In this document: positions 29,272 to 41,850 of the stretch, piece by piece | Position numbering within the stretch: the first letter of the stretch is position 1 | Layout: each line of letters begins with the position of its first letter | NCBI RefSeq assembly: GCF_004027225.2 | Contig: NC_044283.2 | Coordinates: forward strand, 38,570,207-38,634,206 | Reading direction: 5' to 3' | Source of the DNA: Strigops habroptila | Lineage: Eukaryota > Chordata > Aves > Psittaciformes > Psittacidae | Length of the DNA stretch: 64,000 nucleotides | Made by a program: the position numbers and the translations under genes | Notes under the pieces: generated by a model | Seen by the model: only the letters and a program-made list of their open reading frames with translations | What the model was told of the DNA's origin: nothing | The model's database searches: none

Positions 29272-32200
29272 CTAATGAACCCCACTATCCATTTTTAGAT
29301 CTGGCTTGTTCTTTTCATTCTTCACCGAGTAGATGAAATATGCTAAGGTGTCCTTTTCATTCACTGGAATTGTCCTAAAGTGGCAGCCAATTATCTATAA
29401 AGGAAGAATGCAAGGAAATTAAATAACCACTCCTATATGCAGTAACTGAAGATTCAGTCTGAAATTGACTACATTAAACTTTAAAAGATTAATAAAGAAG
29501 CTTAAAAAAAAAAAAAAAAGCTACCTCTCGTCAAAAGTCTTTTATAGTAATAAAAAAGATAAATAGGAACCATTTTACTGAGAAGTATGAACTAAATACA
29601 GCAGCGTTACCCTAATTTCCAAAGTAAAAAGCCCAGAAAATTCGGGGGTGGGGGGTGGAAGCTCTCAAAAGCAGCATAGGAGTATCATTACATCTATGTA
29701 GTTTAAGCTTGACTATAAAACTATAAAGCAAGTAATGACTGTAGAATATCAACAGAGTAACAGCACAGAAATGGGAGGCTACTGCTCATCACTCAGGTTG
29801 GGGGGGAGGGGGAGTACGTCTGTGTCAACTCACAAAAAGAAACATCCAATACAATGCAAGAATCTTCAAAATTTATAATTGAACATTCAGATCTTCAAAA
29901 TACTATCAATGAAAATTCACTATGCTGGAACGACCAAAATATGATGTTCTCTAAACACACTTTTTGAATAATTTTTCGTGATTCCATTCCATTCCAGAAG
30001 TCCTTCCCTTCACCAAAATGAACATCAGCTCTAAAAGAAAGCATGCAAAATATTATACCTGCCTGAGTCTATTCTCTGGCTTTTTGCAGAATATTGTGTT
30101 AGACTGAACTTAGCAAGCAAGAAACATGGAATTGCTCATTTAACTACCACAGAATGCAAGTATAAATGTTTAGCCTGATTAGCAAGTTAGGAAGCTTTCT
30201 AAACCCCACCCTCCTAAAAAAGACATCGCAAAGAAACAGTTTGAGAGAGTCCTTTGAAGTGAACTTTAAGTAACAGCCAAAGGAGTGTCTATGATATGTT
30301 AAGACAGGTTACAGGGAATCACATGCACTGTAAACTACACAAGTTCTGCAGCTATGGTTCACAAAGACCTGCATGTCAGTCAAACCAAGCACATGACAGA
30401 AGCAGCTTTGCCGGTCTACACCATGCAGTAAGAATAACCCAGTGCAAATACCTAGAGAGGTACCTAAAGCAGACCCTCCAAAATGCCAGTTGTGCAGAAC
30501 AAAAACTGCTTGTGCTTTTTCAAATCACATTACTGCTAATTCAAAAGCTAGCTGTACCTCAACTCACATATAAGAAAACAGAAGTCTGATTTTACATTCT
30601 TACTTGTAGTGGCAGCAGCTCAGCCTTGAGATCTCGCATACATTTAAGAATCTCACTTTTAATCCACACAAATTAAGGCAGACACCAACAAAATGTCTGC
30701 ACTGGAGTACAACTGAGTATCACTGCACGAAAGTGAAAGCACAGTGGCTATACCTCCCTTTTAAAAAGAGGATCACCAGTTCTCCCACATACTTACATCA
30801 GCATGCTGTAACTGCATCTTTGCAGCACGGAAGAAATCCTTGAAATTATACTTTTATGCAGCAAAGATGCTTATGTACAGCTGTACTCACACAGCTCCAG
30901 CATTTTTTGAAATATTGATAAAAAACCCTAATGTCATAAAGTTCCATTTTTCTGATGGCAGATCCCAGTGGTTTTAATCAACAGAATTAATTATCAGTAG
31001 AACCCTGGTTTTTTTCAGGTTTCCGTACTTTACATATAAGGAAGAACATGCCTGCAGTAACTACCTTTCTAAAGCAAAGTCTGAACCTTGCTAGAACTTT
31101 GCTGCCACCTCTCAGTTTCTAGTTCTTTCAGCAGGATGTTTCAGGTGAAGGTGTGACTGATGCACAGACTATAAACGCATGATTCTATGATATTCAGGGA
31201 TATACAGATCATCTTATTGATCTAACTCAAAATTTCATGTTTTTAAGCAGCACACACTCCTTTCAGAAGTTAAGAGTCCTGACTCTGGAAAGAACTTTTA
31301 CTTTTGATTTACTTGGCTCAGGAGCTGTGGCCAGTGAAGGAAGCTAGATAAGCAGTTCCCTTTTGTTCTCCTAAAATCCAGATTACACATGCTCTTTATG
31401 AAAGTATCACATTGTATAGAAAACCATATGCTATAGCAAGTTGCATTTTCTATTATGGAACAAACACTCATACATACTTCAACGAGCTGTGCTTTGTTAA
31501 GTCCTGGTCTGGTCTGTAGCTTGAAGTGTCTTTTGTACCTTCGAAGTGTGTTTACTTGTAACTGATATAAATCAACCTAGAAGAAAAGGGAGGGGAAGGG
31601 GGGGAAATCTAATGTAACTGAAAAACGATTCAACCATTAATAGTTCGCCTCTCAAAAACACTTTGGAATTTCACAGACACATAAGTGAGAACAGTCAGCC
31701 CAGCAGATCTCATTTTGATAAAAAACAAACTCCACCCTGCACCTTCCAGCAGAAAGGAAAACAGCCCAGCTCGGTTTAAGAGCGTTTTATCGTTATCAAG
31801 CATGGCTCTGCCTCCCTTTAGCTGTGGACATTATTCAGAACTCGCCGAGTTTTCTGTTTGTCCCCAGTTCAAGCATAACAACACAAAGCCCAGTCACAGC
31901 TTTTATATAACATCCATGAAGATCCTGATCCAAAGGAGGGTCCTATATTGTGATTTTGGCCATCAAGTTCCATGCAAGATATAGCACATCCGCACCACGA
32001 AAGAGTATGTATTGGAATCAGGAAAAAGTCTAGACTGCAAAGTTTTTCTTGGCTTGAGGTGAGAGAAGAAAACAGCTGCTCTATATAAGCACAATGCAGG
32101 ACTTATGTGCATAGGCATAACTGGCCAAACTATTTTTCAGTGCAAGTGGACAGCTGAGACAACTGCACAAGGTCTTCTTAGGGATACAAATACACAATCT

Positions 32201-35200
32201 TAACCCAGTACTCTGCCAATTTTGAATCCCATGAACTCTGACCAACAGTCACTGCTCCCAGCAACAGAATACCTTCCTCCCACCCTCCTTGACAATGGAA
32301 GAGAGCTTAACCAGATGACTGAGAGGGAAAGCAAGCTGAGAAAGCAGGCTGAATGAGAAAGTCTGCTAGATCAGTGGCAATTACAGTAGCATTCTCCAAA
32401 CTCACTGCATTAAAGATTGGTTAAGACATCCACTTTTGCTTTAAATTCATTTAGCAGTCTTACTACAGAACACTTAAAGAAAAGCAGTGCTACTGCATAC
32501 TTGGTAACCTGGCCAGACGTGATGCGATACAGCCTTCCGTGACAGAGGATGAGTAGGTATCTTTTGGTGTTCTAAAGCTTACACGGCACAGGGGGGAATC
32601 ACACCCCAGAGCACCACACAGAGGAGTATTGGCAGCTTTCCATCAAGTCCCAGAAGCTACCAGTACTGCAGAAGCCTCTTCCCCTGCTGTAGGAACCACT
32701 TCTAACAGGTAACGATGATCATGACTGAGATGGAAACAGGAAGGCTTTACAAGTCTTCAGAAGAATGATACTTTTTTTACTTTTTCCTTAGTAGACTGAA
32801 TAGCAATTGAAAATAAAGATGATCAAGGGCCAATGGGCACCTAAGGCATACAGTAATCACGTGGGATGAACATACTGCCCTTATCCAAATGGCCAGCTGA
32901 AACTCCTCAAAAATACTTCCCAGGCAGTTTTATTTCCCGCAGTAGTACCATTAATAGAAAAAGCTTGCTTTCCTGTTCTATCTGTAGAGATATCCACCAG
33001 TTGTGACATGTTTTATAATTCTTTCATGAGAAAACAAAACAGGCTTGCAGGAAAGCTGCAATTATCACTGTGTCAGAGAGCTACCTGAAGTCACACAGAG
33101 CATTAGCTTTAGACAGAACTCTCAAAGAAGTCCCAGATATTTAACAGACAAACAACATAGCCCAACATCAAACTACTCCCAATTCCCTAAAATCCTCTTA
33201 GCCAGAGCCTTCGGACTGGAGCCACGTGCCTTTACACATGGATTCTTGTACAAAGTTTCATCACTTATGCTGCTGATATCTGCAGATGCTGACCATAAGG
33301 ATGCCATTAAATTAACACTTACGGAGCAATGTTTGAATGCTTTAAAAATCCTTCTCAGAAGGGACCAGGTAGGCATGACAGCCTCTGCTCAGAATTACCA
33401 CACTGAAGAGCACCTGCTAAGCCAGGCTGTAGCAGAAATAATCCAGAGCACATGTAGGAAAAATATGAGAGCCTTTGGTGCAGTCTCTCCTACTGTGCTC
33501 CAAGAAAGGTCGAAAGCTGTAGTTCACTTTTTTAATGGGTGAAGTTTCACTGGTCTGCAGTGGAGAAAACAGGTGGGAAAAACACCACCTTCTTGTCTAG
33601 CACAGCTCCCTGGATGTCTCTTCATCCAACAACAGGGTAAAAAACAAAGACCTACCATCATTAAAGTGTGTGTTTAACGTGACTAAGGCAATAGAGTAAT
33701 TGCAAGAGCCATCTCCAACACACTGAACACAGAGGAAAGGATCAGAGGGATGGGGCACAGAAGCATTTCTATCCCAAACGCGATGTGCAATTCCCTTCAA
33801 GTTGTCAACTCCTGCAGAAGAGAGTTTGCTGTTATGTGGCAAAGCACCACTCTGGAGAGGAAGCACCAAGGAGGAGAAAGCTGGAAACAGCTGTTTTCTG
33901 AGAAACCTAGCAGACACTTAAAAAATCACAGTCTTGTTTGTTCTACTCTGCACAATTAATACAGAAAATACACTGTAAAATTCTGTGAGATTTTGTTATA
34001 TTAAGACTGAATCGAGTCTTCTCCTTCCCACATGCCCCAAAGTAAAGAGAGCTGTAAGAGTGGGAAAGCAGTGTCCGGTCGGACTTGGTAGTCTTTAACA
34101 ACAAGCTTAACAGGACAATTGGGAAAAAAAAAACCAACTACTTAGCTACCTCTGGAGTGTCGATGTCTTGCACGGGTGAGTCACCATCATCATCGCTGCC
34201 TTTCCTCTTTCTTCTATTTCTCACACTCTGAATTAAGTTTTTGTGGAAGTCACAAATATACAGATGTCTTGCCTGGAAGAGTAATATGGCATCTTTCAAT
34301 AAAACTTATGTCAGAATCTCCCACTTACAATATAAATACACATACAGAGACAACCCTTCAGCAACCACAGTCGCATTAACTGAGTTGAAGAAGGTTTTTA
34401 CCGGATTCTTCTAAATAGTGTGCTGTGCTGCAGCTCACTGCCACGCTTTGGCCAGAGGAAGCTGAAGTGCTGCAATCTACTGGTTCAGCAGTAACAGGCT
34501 GCAGACACACACGCGTACAACCCTCCCTCCAGCCATGCATCGCAACGCGGGGATCGGGAAGCAAACAAACACAAAACAAGCTTTCAGTTGTTCTTTGGAG
34601 GACAAAATACCGGTTCTCGTTTCCCATCTATAGCCTTCCACCTCTTGTTTCACTTCCACTACCTAAGCCAGGTCAAGCAACGCACTTTTTTGGAGGTTTT
34701 TCCCCCTTCTCTTTTAACAGTTTCCCTTTGTAAGGGTCTGCACACCCTGGCAGAGCTCTTCAGTACGTACTAACCCCGAATTTCAGAGCTACGTGCTTTC
34801 ATGTCAAAGAAAGCACGGACCCCGCTTAGGGATCGCGTGTCCGAAGCGAGGAAAGCCCGGCGGGCGATGGGGGTGTTGTGGGGCGGTTTGCGGGGGTCTC
34901 CCGGGCCGACGCGCGGAGCACTCGCGTCCGCTGCCGCGCATTTTAAGCCGCTTTGCCCCCGCGCCGGGAAACCCTCCTGTGGTACGAGGCCAGCGCAAGC
35001 ACACCTCCGAAACGGGATGATCCCCGCTCCCCCTCCCCGGCGGTACCGCGCTAAGCCGCGCTGCGCCTGATGGCTGCCGAGCGGAAGATACAGTGGCAAG
35101 CGGAGACGTGCAACATTGCAACACGAGGCGGAGCAGCCGAGCGCCGCTCTCGCCAGGAACAGACACAAACTAGCGCGGCGGGAGCCATGCGGGCTCCGCT

Positions 35201-35981
35201 CCGGGGAGGCGGGGCGCTGCCCAGCCACGCTGCTTCCCGCTCCAGCTGCGCGGGGGGACGCGCAGCCCGTGCCTCCGGCTCCTGAGAGCTGGAAGAGGAC
35301 CCCAGGAGCAGGCAGGAGGGGCCGGAGCTTCCCCCTTGCTCCTCCCGCAGAGGAAGAGCACTTTCAGGCCGCGCTCCTGCAGCACCAGCCAAACTCCACC
35401 GTGCTACGGAAAAAGGGGGGGAAGAGGGAACAACACTTCCCCGCCGTCAAAAAAAGCCCAAACAAAACCAAACCTAAACTTTATTAAAAGCCCCCAAACC
35501 AACTAAGCCATGGGAGTACCCGGCCAGCGGGAGCAGGGCTATGGCAGGACCCGCCGCCGCTGCCCGAGCACGCACCACCGGGACCTGCCGGCCGCTTTTG
35601 TCCGCATGCCCCGTCGTAGCCTCGGCCCCGTTGTGCGTCGCGTCCTCCCGTTCGCGGACTTACGCTCTTGTCCAGCTCGATCTTCACCTTCTTCTGCGAG
35701 ATGCTCTTCTGGATCCGCTTGCTGAAGCTGGCGTTGCCGGCAGCGCGGCCGCACCGTTCCCCCTCCTCCCGCAGACAGCACAGCTGCCCAGCCCCGGGGC
35801 CGCCCGCACCCCCGGCGCCCACCGAACCCGCGGCGACGGCTACGGCCGGACCCAGCCCGGGCGGCGCTGGCGGCGGCGGCGGCACCTCCACGGCGGAGCC
35901 CGCATTGCCCACCACCGCGGCGGCGGCGGCGGCAGGGTCCGCCCCGCGCTGGGTCACCTCCTCGGGGGCGAAGCCGTTCAT
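29272..35981 (-). CDS. SAP30: SAP30, Sin3-HDAC corepressor complex subunit (4 coding exons)
   Basis: Coding exons on the minus strand are 35981-35664, 34272-34150, 31576-31478 and 29394-29272 (106+41+33+40 codons plus stop), giving 220 residues, the same as human. All introns are phase 0 with GT-AG ends (donors GTAAGT, GTAGCT, GTATGT). The protein opens MNGFAPEEV, then an Ala/Gly/Pro-rich low-complexity stretch to about residue 65. An atypical zinc finger follows, with likely ligands among C68/C69, C77, C113 and H116 ([13 protein letters not shown] and YICDFH), so it is split by intron 1. Next come the basic [16 protein letters not shown] segment and the C-terminal Sin3-binding region (exons 3-4, [10 protein letters not shown] to DLKMDSGVH). 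In the family, SAP30 stabilises the Sin3-HDAC1/2 deacetylase complex and binds DNA, phosphoinositides and Sin3 PAH3 in the nucleus. The reading frame stays open upstream of 35981 to 36140, but MNGF is the family start. The first exon lies in a CpG island. Confidence 0.97.
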
Positions 35982-37290
35982 GCCCGGCGCCACCGCCGCA
36001 GCCGGCGGGAGGCCCGAGGGAAGGAGGCGGGATACCGCCCCGGACCGAACTTCCCCAGCGAGACGCCGCGGCCCGGCGGGGCGCTCCCCCGCTCTCTGCC
36101 CGCTCACCCGCCTCCTCTCAGCGGCAGCACCGGAGTGCAAGCCCGCCCCCGAGGGCGGCCAGCCCGCACGTCGCGGGAAGGGCTCTCCCCGTCGGCTGCC
36201 GCTGCCCGAGCCCCGCAGCTACCGGAGCGGCAGCGGCACCCCGCGGGTCGCCCCACTTCCTCCTTCCCCCCCTGTCATGTGGAGACTCTTCAGCTGTTTC
36301 CTATGTAACAACAGCAACCTGCCCGCCGCTCCGCCCCGCCCCGCCCGCCGCGCATGCCGGCTCCCCGCCGCGGGGCGCCACGGGAAATGCAGTTCTGCCC
36401 CTCCGACCCCTCCGCGCCCGCAGCGGCGGGAGAACTACCGCTCCCGAGCTGCTGCGCGGCGCCGGCGGGAGCGCGGGCGGACGGGAGCGCGGGGGGCGCG
36501 CCGCGCAGTGACGGGGGCTCGCTGTGTGGCTCTGCGGTGCTCAGGCCGGCGGGGCAGTCCCGCCTCGGCGGCGGTGGCGGCAGCTGTTTGCTCCTCTCGG
36601 CCCTGCCCCGCGCTGCGCACCCTGTGCCCCGCCGTGCGGGAGGGGTGGCAGCAGCTCAGCCCACTTTTAAAAGGCCTCTTTCGTCTTTTTCCCCCTCCTT
36701 TCCTCCCCTTGTCGCTCCTCCCCGGCGGCGCGGCCGTTGGGATTTGAAAGGCAGCCGTGCGGAGAGCCCGGCCCGGCCGGGGCGGAGGCGGGAAGGCGAG
36801 AAAGGCGCCGGGCGGAAAGCGGAGGCCGGGCAAGGACCGGCGCTGCTGCCCGCACTGCCGAGCGTGTAAATGTGTCTCCGCCAAGGGCGGATCGGGCGGC
36901 TGCGCTTCCCCTTGCCTGGACTCTGGCGGCGCCCCTCGCTGCCTCCCTCTGCACTAGCTCCAGCTCCGGTCTTTCCACCACTTGGGCCACTCGTGCAGGA
37001 TTTTCTACGAGTTGGGGCTTAATTTTTTGTCGTTCCTCCTTGCCTCGCCGCCTCCTTTCTTTTACGCTCTGTCAACCACTGCCGGAAAGCTGGGCCCGCC
37101 GGGCCGATCCCGGTGCCGCGGGCGGGAGGAAGGCACGGCGGGGGAAAGGAGCTGCTCCCTGGGAGCGGGGTGTCAGCCCACGAGTGCCGCTCTCGGCCGA
37201 GAGCAGCCCGAGCTCCGGCCTTTGTTAAAGCTGTTTTTAAAGCACATGCAACCAGGGGTCCGCCTGACGTTCCTTTGGTAAAGATCTCTG
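34790..37290. promoter_or_regulatory. SAP30: CpG island over SAP30 promoter, exon 1 and early intron 1
   Basis: GC content and CpG frequency rise sharply here against AT-rich flanks on both sides. The island holds SAP30 exon 1 (35664-35981), about 0.9 kb of intron 1 and over 1 kb upstream of the start codon. Runs of CCGCCCC (GC boxes, Sp/KLF type) sit near 36326-36350, followed by a GCGCATGC half-palindrome resembling an NRF1 site near 36349. The many long open frames here on both strands come from the lack of AT-rich stop codons and are not called as genes. The transcription start is not determined; it should lie upstream (higher coordinates) of 35981. Confidence 0.85.
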
Positions 37291-40200
37291 AAAACAATGA
37301 GGACTTGCGAGTTTCCACTTTTGTCATTTAAAAGAGCTTTTTGTTAATAAAGGCGACTTTTAACAACAAAAAAGACTGAAAATGCAGACTTGTTTTCGCT
37401 ACTGATAAACCAAGACCTTGCCGTGCGCACGGCTAGCTAAAACAGATGCTGTGAAAACACTTCATAAAAGCAAGTATTTTCCGTTTTGAGAGTACAAAAA
37501 CTACGACCGAGATGCATTGGCATTGAACCATGTAACGATTCAGCTGTCGACAGCAGAGCGGCAGAGGCAGCAAGCTTTGACCTCCTCTCTTTCTTCCAGC
37601 GCCTTCAAAGCAGATGCAGTAGAGGGTGAGGTTTTGCTTTCCTTTTGAACGGCCGCAAATACTCCCTTAAATCTCAGAAGCGGCACCCGAGCTGACCGTA
37701 CTCGAAGCGTAATGATTTAATCACTGAAATATTTGACCATATCGCTTGGCGTGCGTTTCCAGCTTGCAGGAGGAGGAGAGGAGTAGCGGGGAGGCCGGTG
37801 AGTGATTCGAGGAGACACAGATCCTGCTTAAGCCAAAGTTCTGCGTGAGCCAGGAACGCGTTTATAGCGCAGTTTTGGTTTGCGCTGCAGATGGGTCCTT
37901 AATCTGATTGCATAACCTGGTATTAGAGAACAAGGGTAGGTCCCGCTTCGCGCACCCACCGTTGCAGCTGAAGGAAGGATGCAGTAACTGAAGCTAAACT
38001 CTGCATAAAGTCACTGGCAGCAGTTCCCTAGAAGGCACGTTTCAGTCACTAGAGAAGGCAATTGGATAAGACGTGGGAATAATACCGAACCCCGGTTTGT
38101 TATCAGCCGATTGAGGACCATATGGAGTGCCTGGGTTTAATTCCATGCTCTGCTGCTGTGCAATCTCAGGCATCAGAAGTTTAGGTAATCAGCCTTCAGG
38201 CATCAGAAGTTTAACTCACTTTCTGTGTTTCTTGTGATTTCACACTTTCAAAAAATGTAATAACATTAAAAAAAAACACCTCAACAACGAAACGGTAACA
38301 ATGATAGTGGGCCTTAAAGAAAAACATAGGAAGCACAAGCTGGGAAAGGTGGGACAAGGGTGAGTTCCAGGAATTCTTCAGTGGAAATCTGGGTCCTGGA
38401 TAGCAATTTCTAGATTCTTAGGCTATGTCTTTGGAGGTCCCTTTTATTTCTTCAGACAGATTTGACCTTACTGCAAGCATAAAATATGTCAGTCTGGGTC
38501 TGGCTGCTGTGATTTGCTGCAATGGAAAGATCACTTGTGCATTTTAAATATTTCTGATCCTCTTTGTACAGTTTGTGAGTGGTTAAAAGCCTGATTATAT
38601 TACCCAGCCATGCTTGGCAGTATGTTAATTTTTAAGTGGAATTTCAAGTAGAGGAGTATCATAGTTTCATGATTAGATCACGATAAGACAGTTGTGCTGA
38701 GAATGGTGGTTCTGCTTCTGCCATAAACTGCTCATTTTCACACCTGTGCCCTGTCCTTTTTGCCTGTAAAAGCATTTCTGTGGCTGCACGACAAACTGGA
38801 TTGGGTTACAACTAAACCAGCAACATGAAAATCAGTGAAGTTTAACCCTGCTTTACTGCTCAGTCGCGCGATGTCCCAGCACACAGGAAGGCCCAGTGGA
38901 AGGGCAGGACCATGTGACCCACTCAGGGGGATGACTGCCTCATTTGGTATGAACCCCTGCTTACAATAACAAAGAAATCATGTCACTTTTAATCTTGTGT
39001 CGTATGTGGGATCAAAAAATACAAAGAGCTGCAGCTAGATGGGCTTACCAGGCAGTATGAAGCTTACTACAGGATGGATGTGCAAACTTTCATGAAACTT
39101 GCACCCTGTGAAATAAAAAAGATCACTTTTCATAGAGTATGTAATCTAAAATTATCATTTTATAACGTAAGCTCTAGTAGTTAGAATTATTCAGGTATAA
39201 CTAAAGCATATATAGGGAGAGATTTTAAATAAACACAAAACCATTCAGTATTGCAACAATATACTGATTAGAGTAAAACTTTAAATATTAAAACAGTTCA
39301 AAGGCAGTGGCAGCTGCAAGTCAGCAACTCTGCATGAGACACCAGTAGTGCTTATGGACCACATGCACAAGCAGAACTGAATTGTATGGAAGGCAGCAGT
39401 TATCTACATCTCTCACAGGTGCCAAAACCACAGCATGGACGACTTGTAAGTGGCATGCAGAAGAAGCAGGAGCTACAGCATCTTGAAAAGTCTGCCTGAA
39501 TCTGTAACTCCCATGCTCCGAAGCTGGTGGGACTCGGTAGCCTCTCCTGGCACCAATGTGGGCCAGGCGCAGGTGGGAGCTGGGCAGCTTGTGCCTCTCT
39601 GAGATGCCATATGTCCCAGCTCCTGTTAGCTCTTGACTGATGTGTTTTGTAATTTGAGAGAGAGGAATGATATCAGACAAATCACCTAGGATATATTGCA
39701 AGCATGCTGCAAACATATTATTAGTAATTAATCTTGGAGAGCAAATGTGGCTTGTAACTGTGTATACATCTTCACATGATAAGGTTCAACTGGGGACGAC
39801 TCTTTCCCAACGCATGTTAGTGCATTTGTGTGCAGCACCTGAAATTATCTTGTTAGCAAATAAAATAATAAGGAAAACTATTGGTGTACATTTTTCCACA
39901 GCAAATATACATTTTCTTTGGTTTGGATTGTAACTATTTCAAACGAAAAATACATTAAAGTACTTTTAAAATTCCATCACACACCCTGGTGTTTTTGATA
40001 AAAGAACAACCTGCTTGATAGGCATTCATGGGCTGTGATAAAGAACAGTGGCCAAACCTCTCCTTCCTTGTCAGAAACAAGTCCTATTCTTTTTATTGGT
40101 CTCTCTTTTTTCTGATTTTTGAATTTCTGATTTTCCCTTCCCACTCCTGCACCAACTAACTGTGCTACTGCCTCCTACTGTTGCTCCACCTCCAATTTAT

Positions 40201-41172
40201 CATCCAAATCTATTGAAGTGTAGAGCCCAAAACCCAGGAATATTGGAACTTACCTGCAGACTGTATATTTTTTCAGTTCTTTATATGTTTTACACTAGGA
40301 CAGTTAAAATGTAACTTCAGATAGTTAATTGTATAACAAAACTTAATCTGCTTCAGCACACATAGAGGTTATTGCAAAACAGTAAGAGAAAAAATCATAC
40401 CTATAACCACAATAGTGATATTGGTGCAAAATTGGTATTTCCAGGTTTTTTGAGTAATCCAGCCGAAGCCCATGTTCCTTTTCTAAGCATTCTGCCTTGT
40501 ACAATGGAAACTAAGTGTGTATGTAAGAGTTTATGTAACACGGGCTCTTATTAAAAGATTTAAAGCAGTAAACAGGGTCCAGAACTAAACACTGTATTTT
40601 AAGAATAATCTAGGTGTTACGGGATTAAAACCGATAAGCCTGCATACTGTAAAAGCTTTAAAGGTTTGTAATACATGCCTCTTAATGGTTTGTGCCAGTT
40701 CACTTTCGCAATAAGCCATTAGTTACAGGAGGCATCAAAGGACCTTCTGTTAGAAGGCTTCCTTCTTACATGCAGAAATAACAGAAACTTTAGATGTTCT
40801 TTGTTGAATGTACGTGACAAATTGTTTGTTGGAAGAGTTAATTTATTTAGTATGAGATAAGGGAGATACCTTTGACACAACAACTGCCCAGAAGCAGAGA
40901 AGCCAACCTCCAGCTTTGCACTGGGGTACCCCTGAAGTTTCAACACCCCTCTTCTTCCTCCACCTCCTCCTCCCAAGCCCCACTTCTGCCAAGTTAAAAG
41001 GGCACATCCATCTGCTTGTTTTAGAGGCACTGATGACTTGTCCATCCAGATCGCTCTAACATTTTTTTTCACATTACATGAGATCTCACAGTCAGAAAGA
41101 GACCCAACAAAATCATTGTTAGTGCTTCTCTGAAATGGAATGCAACTAGATGGAATGTATAGTGGGAAAGTA
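37291..41172. other. SAP30-HMGB2 head-to-head interval, left part
   Basis: The first kilobase is a CpG island shore with scattered CpGs. No exon is recognised. A 131-codon ATG frame on the minus strand (39716-39321) has no recognisable family. Confidence 0.5.
38166..38213. repeat. 18-bp direct repeat
   Basis: TCAGGCATCAGAAGTTTA is found at 38166-38183 and again at 38196-38213, 30 bases apart. Confidence 0.9.
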
Positions 41173-41662
41173 TCATAGAATCATAGAAGTCATCTAGTCC
41201 AACCTCCCTGCAATGAGCAGGGACATCTTCAACTAGATCAGGTTGCCCAGAACCATATCCAGCCTGGCCTTGAATGTCTCCAGGGATGACGCATCTACCA
41301 CCTCTCTGGGCAACCTGTTCCAGTATTCTACCACCCTCATTGTTAATAACTTTTTCCTCACATCCAGCCTGAATCTCCCCTCTTTTAGTGTAAAACCATC
41401 ACCCCTCACACTATTGCAACAGGCCCTGCTAAAAGGGCCATCTTTCTTATAGGCCCCCTTTAAGAGCTGAAAGGCTGCAATAAAGTGTCCCCAGAGTCCT
41501 CTCTTCTCCAGGCTGGACAACCCCAACTTTCAGCCTTCCCTCACAGGAGAGATGCTTCAGCCCTCTGATTATTTTTGTGGCCCTTCCCTGGACCCTCTCC
41601 AACAGGTCCATATCTTTCCTGTACTGAGGACTACATAGCTGGAGTCCTCGGCTGTATCACCT
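41173..41662 (-). repeat. CR1 LINE fragment (3' end)
   Basis: It begins TCATAGAATCATAGAAGTCATC, lacking part of the usual text after the terminal repeat. On the minus strand, 41526-41233 translates to the conserved CR1 reverse-transcriptase C-terminus (LEKRGLWGHFIAAFQLLKGA, then EYWNRLPREVVDASSLETFK and ARLDMVLGNLI). It is 5'-truncated and sits between SAP30 and HMGB2. Confidence 0.92.
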
Positions 41663-41778
41663 CTGGAGGTTTTGAGTAATAATGCAATTAAAAATTAGCT
41701 ATGAATAATAGACCGATGTAGAATATTGCTGAAGAGATATTTCTTAATTCCTTGAAAATAAATAAAAAGCTTGCTCAG

Positions 41779-41850
41779 GTTTTTTTTTGGTGGTTTTTTT
41801 GGTGGTTTTTTTTTTTTTTTTTTTTTTTGGTGTTTGTTTTTTTTTTTGTT
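41779..41850. repeat. T/G-rich low-complexity tract
   Basis: Long T runs interrupted by GGTGG and GGTG, starting about 115 bases right of a CR1 fragment. It gives spurious F/W/V-rich frames. Confidence 0.85.

Noticed and set aside
33045-33542. 165-codon plus-strand frame in SAP30 intron 2
   Set aside because: The frame opens with TTG and has no ATG until well inside; no domain recognised and no splice or poly(A) support. Probably chance.
35541-36747. Long plus-strand frames (255 and 359 codons) opposite SAP30 exon 1
   Set aside because: They lie in the CpG island antisense to a real exon. Composition is Ala/Pro/Arg-rich as expected from GC-rich DNA without stops, with no domains.
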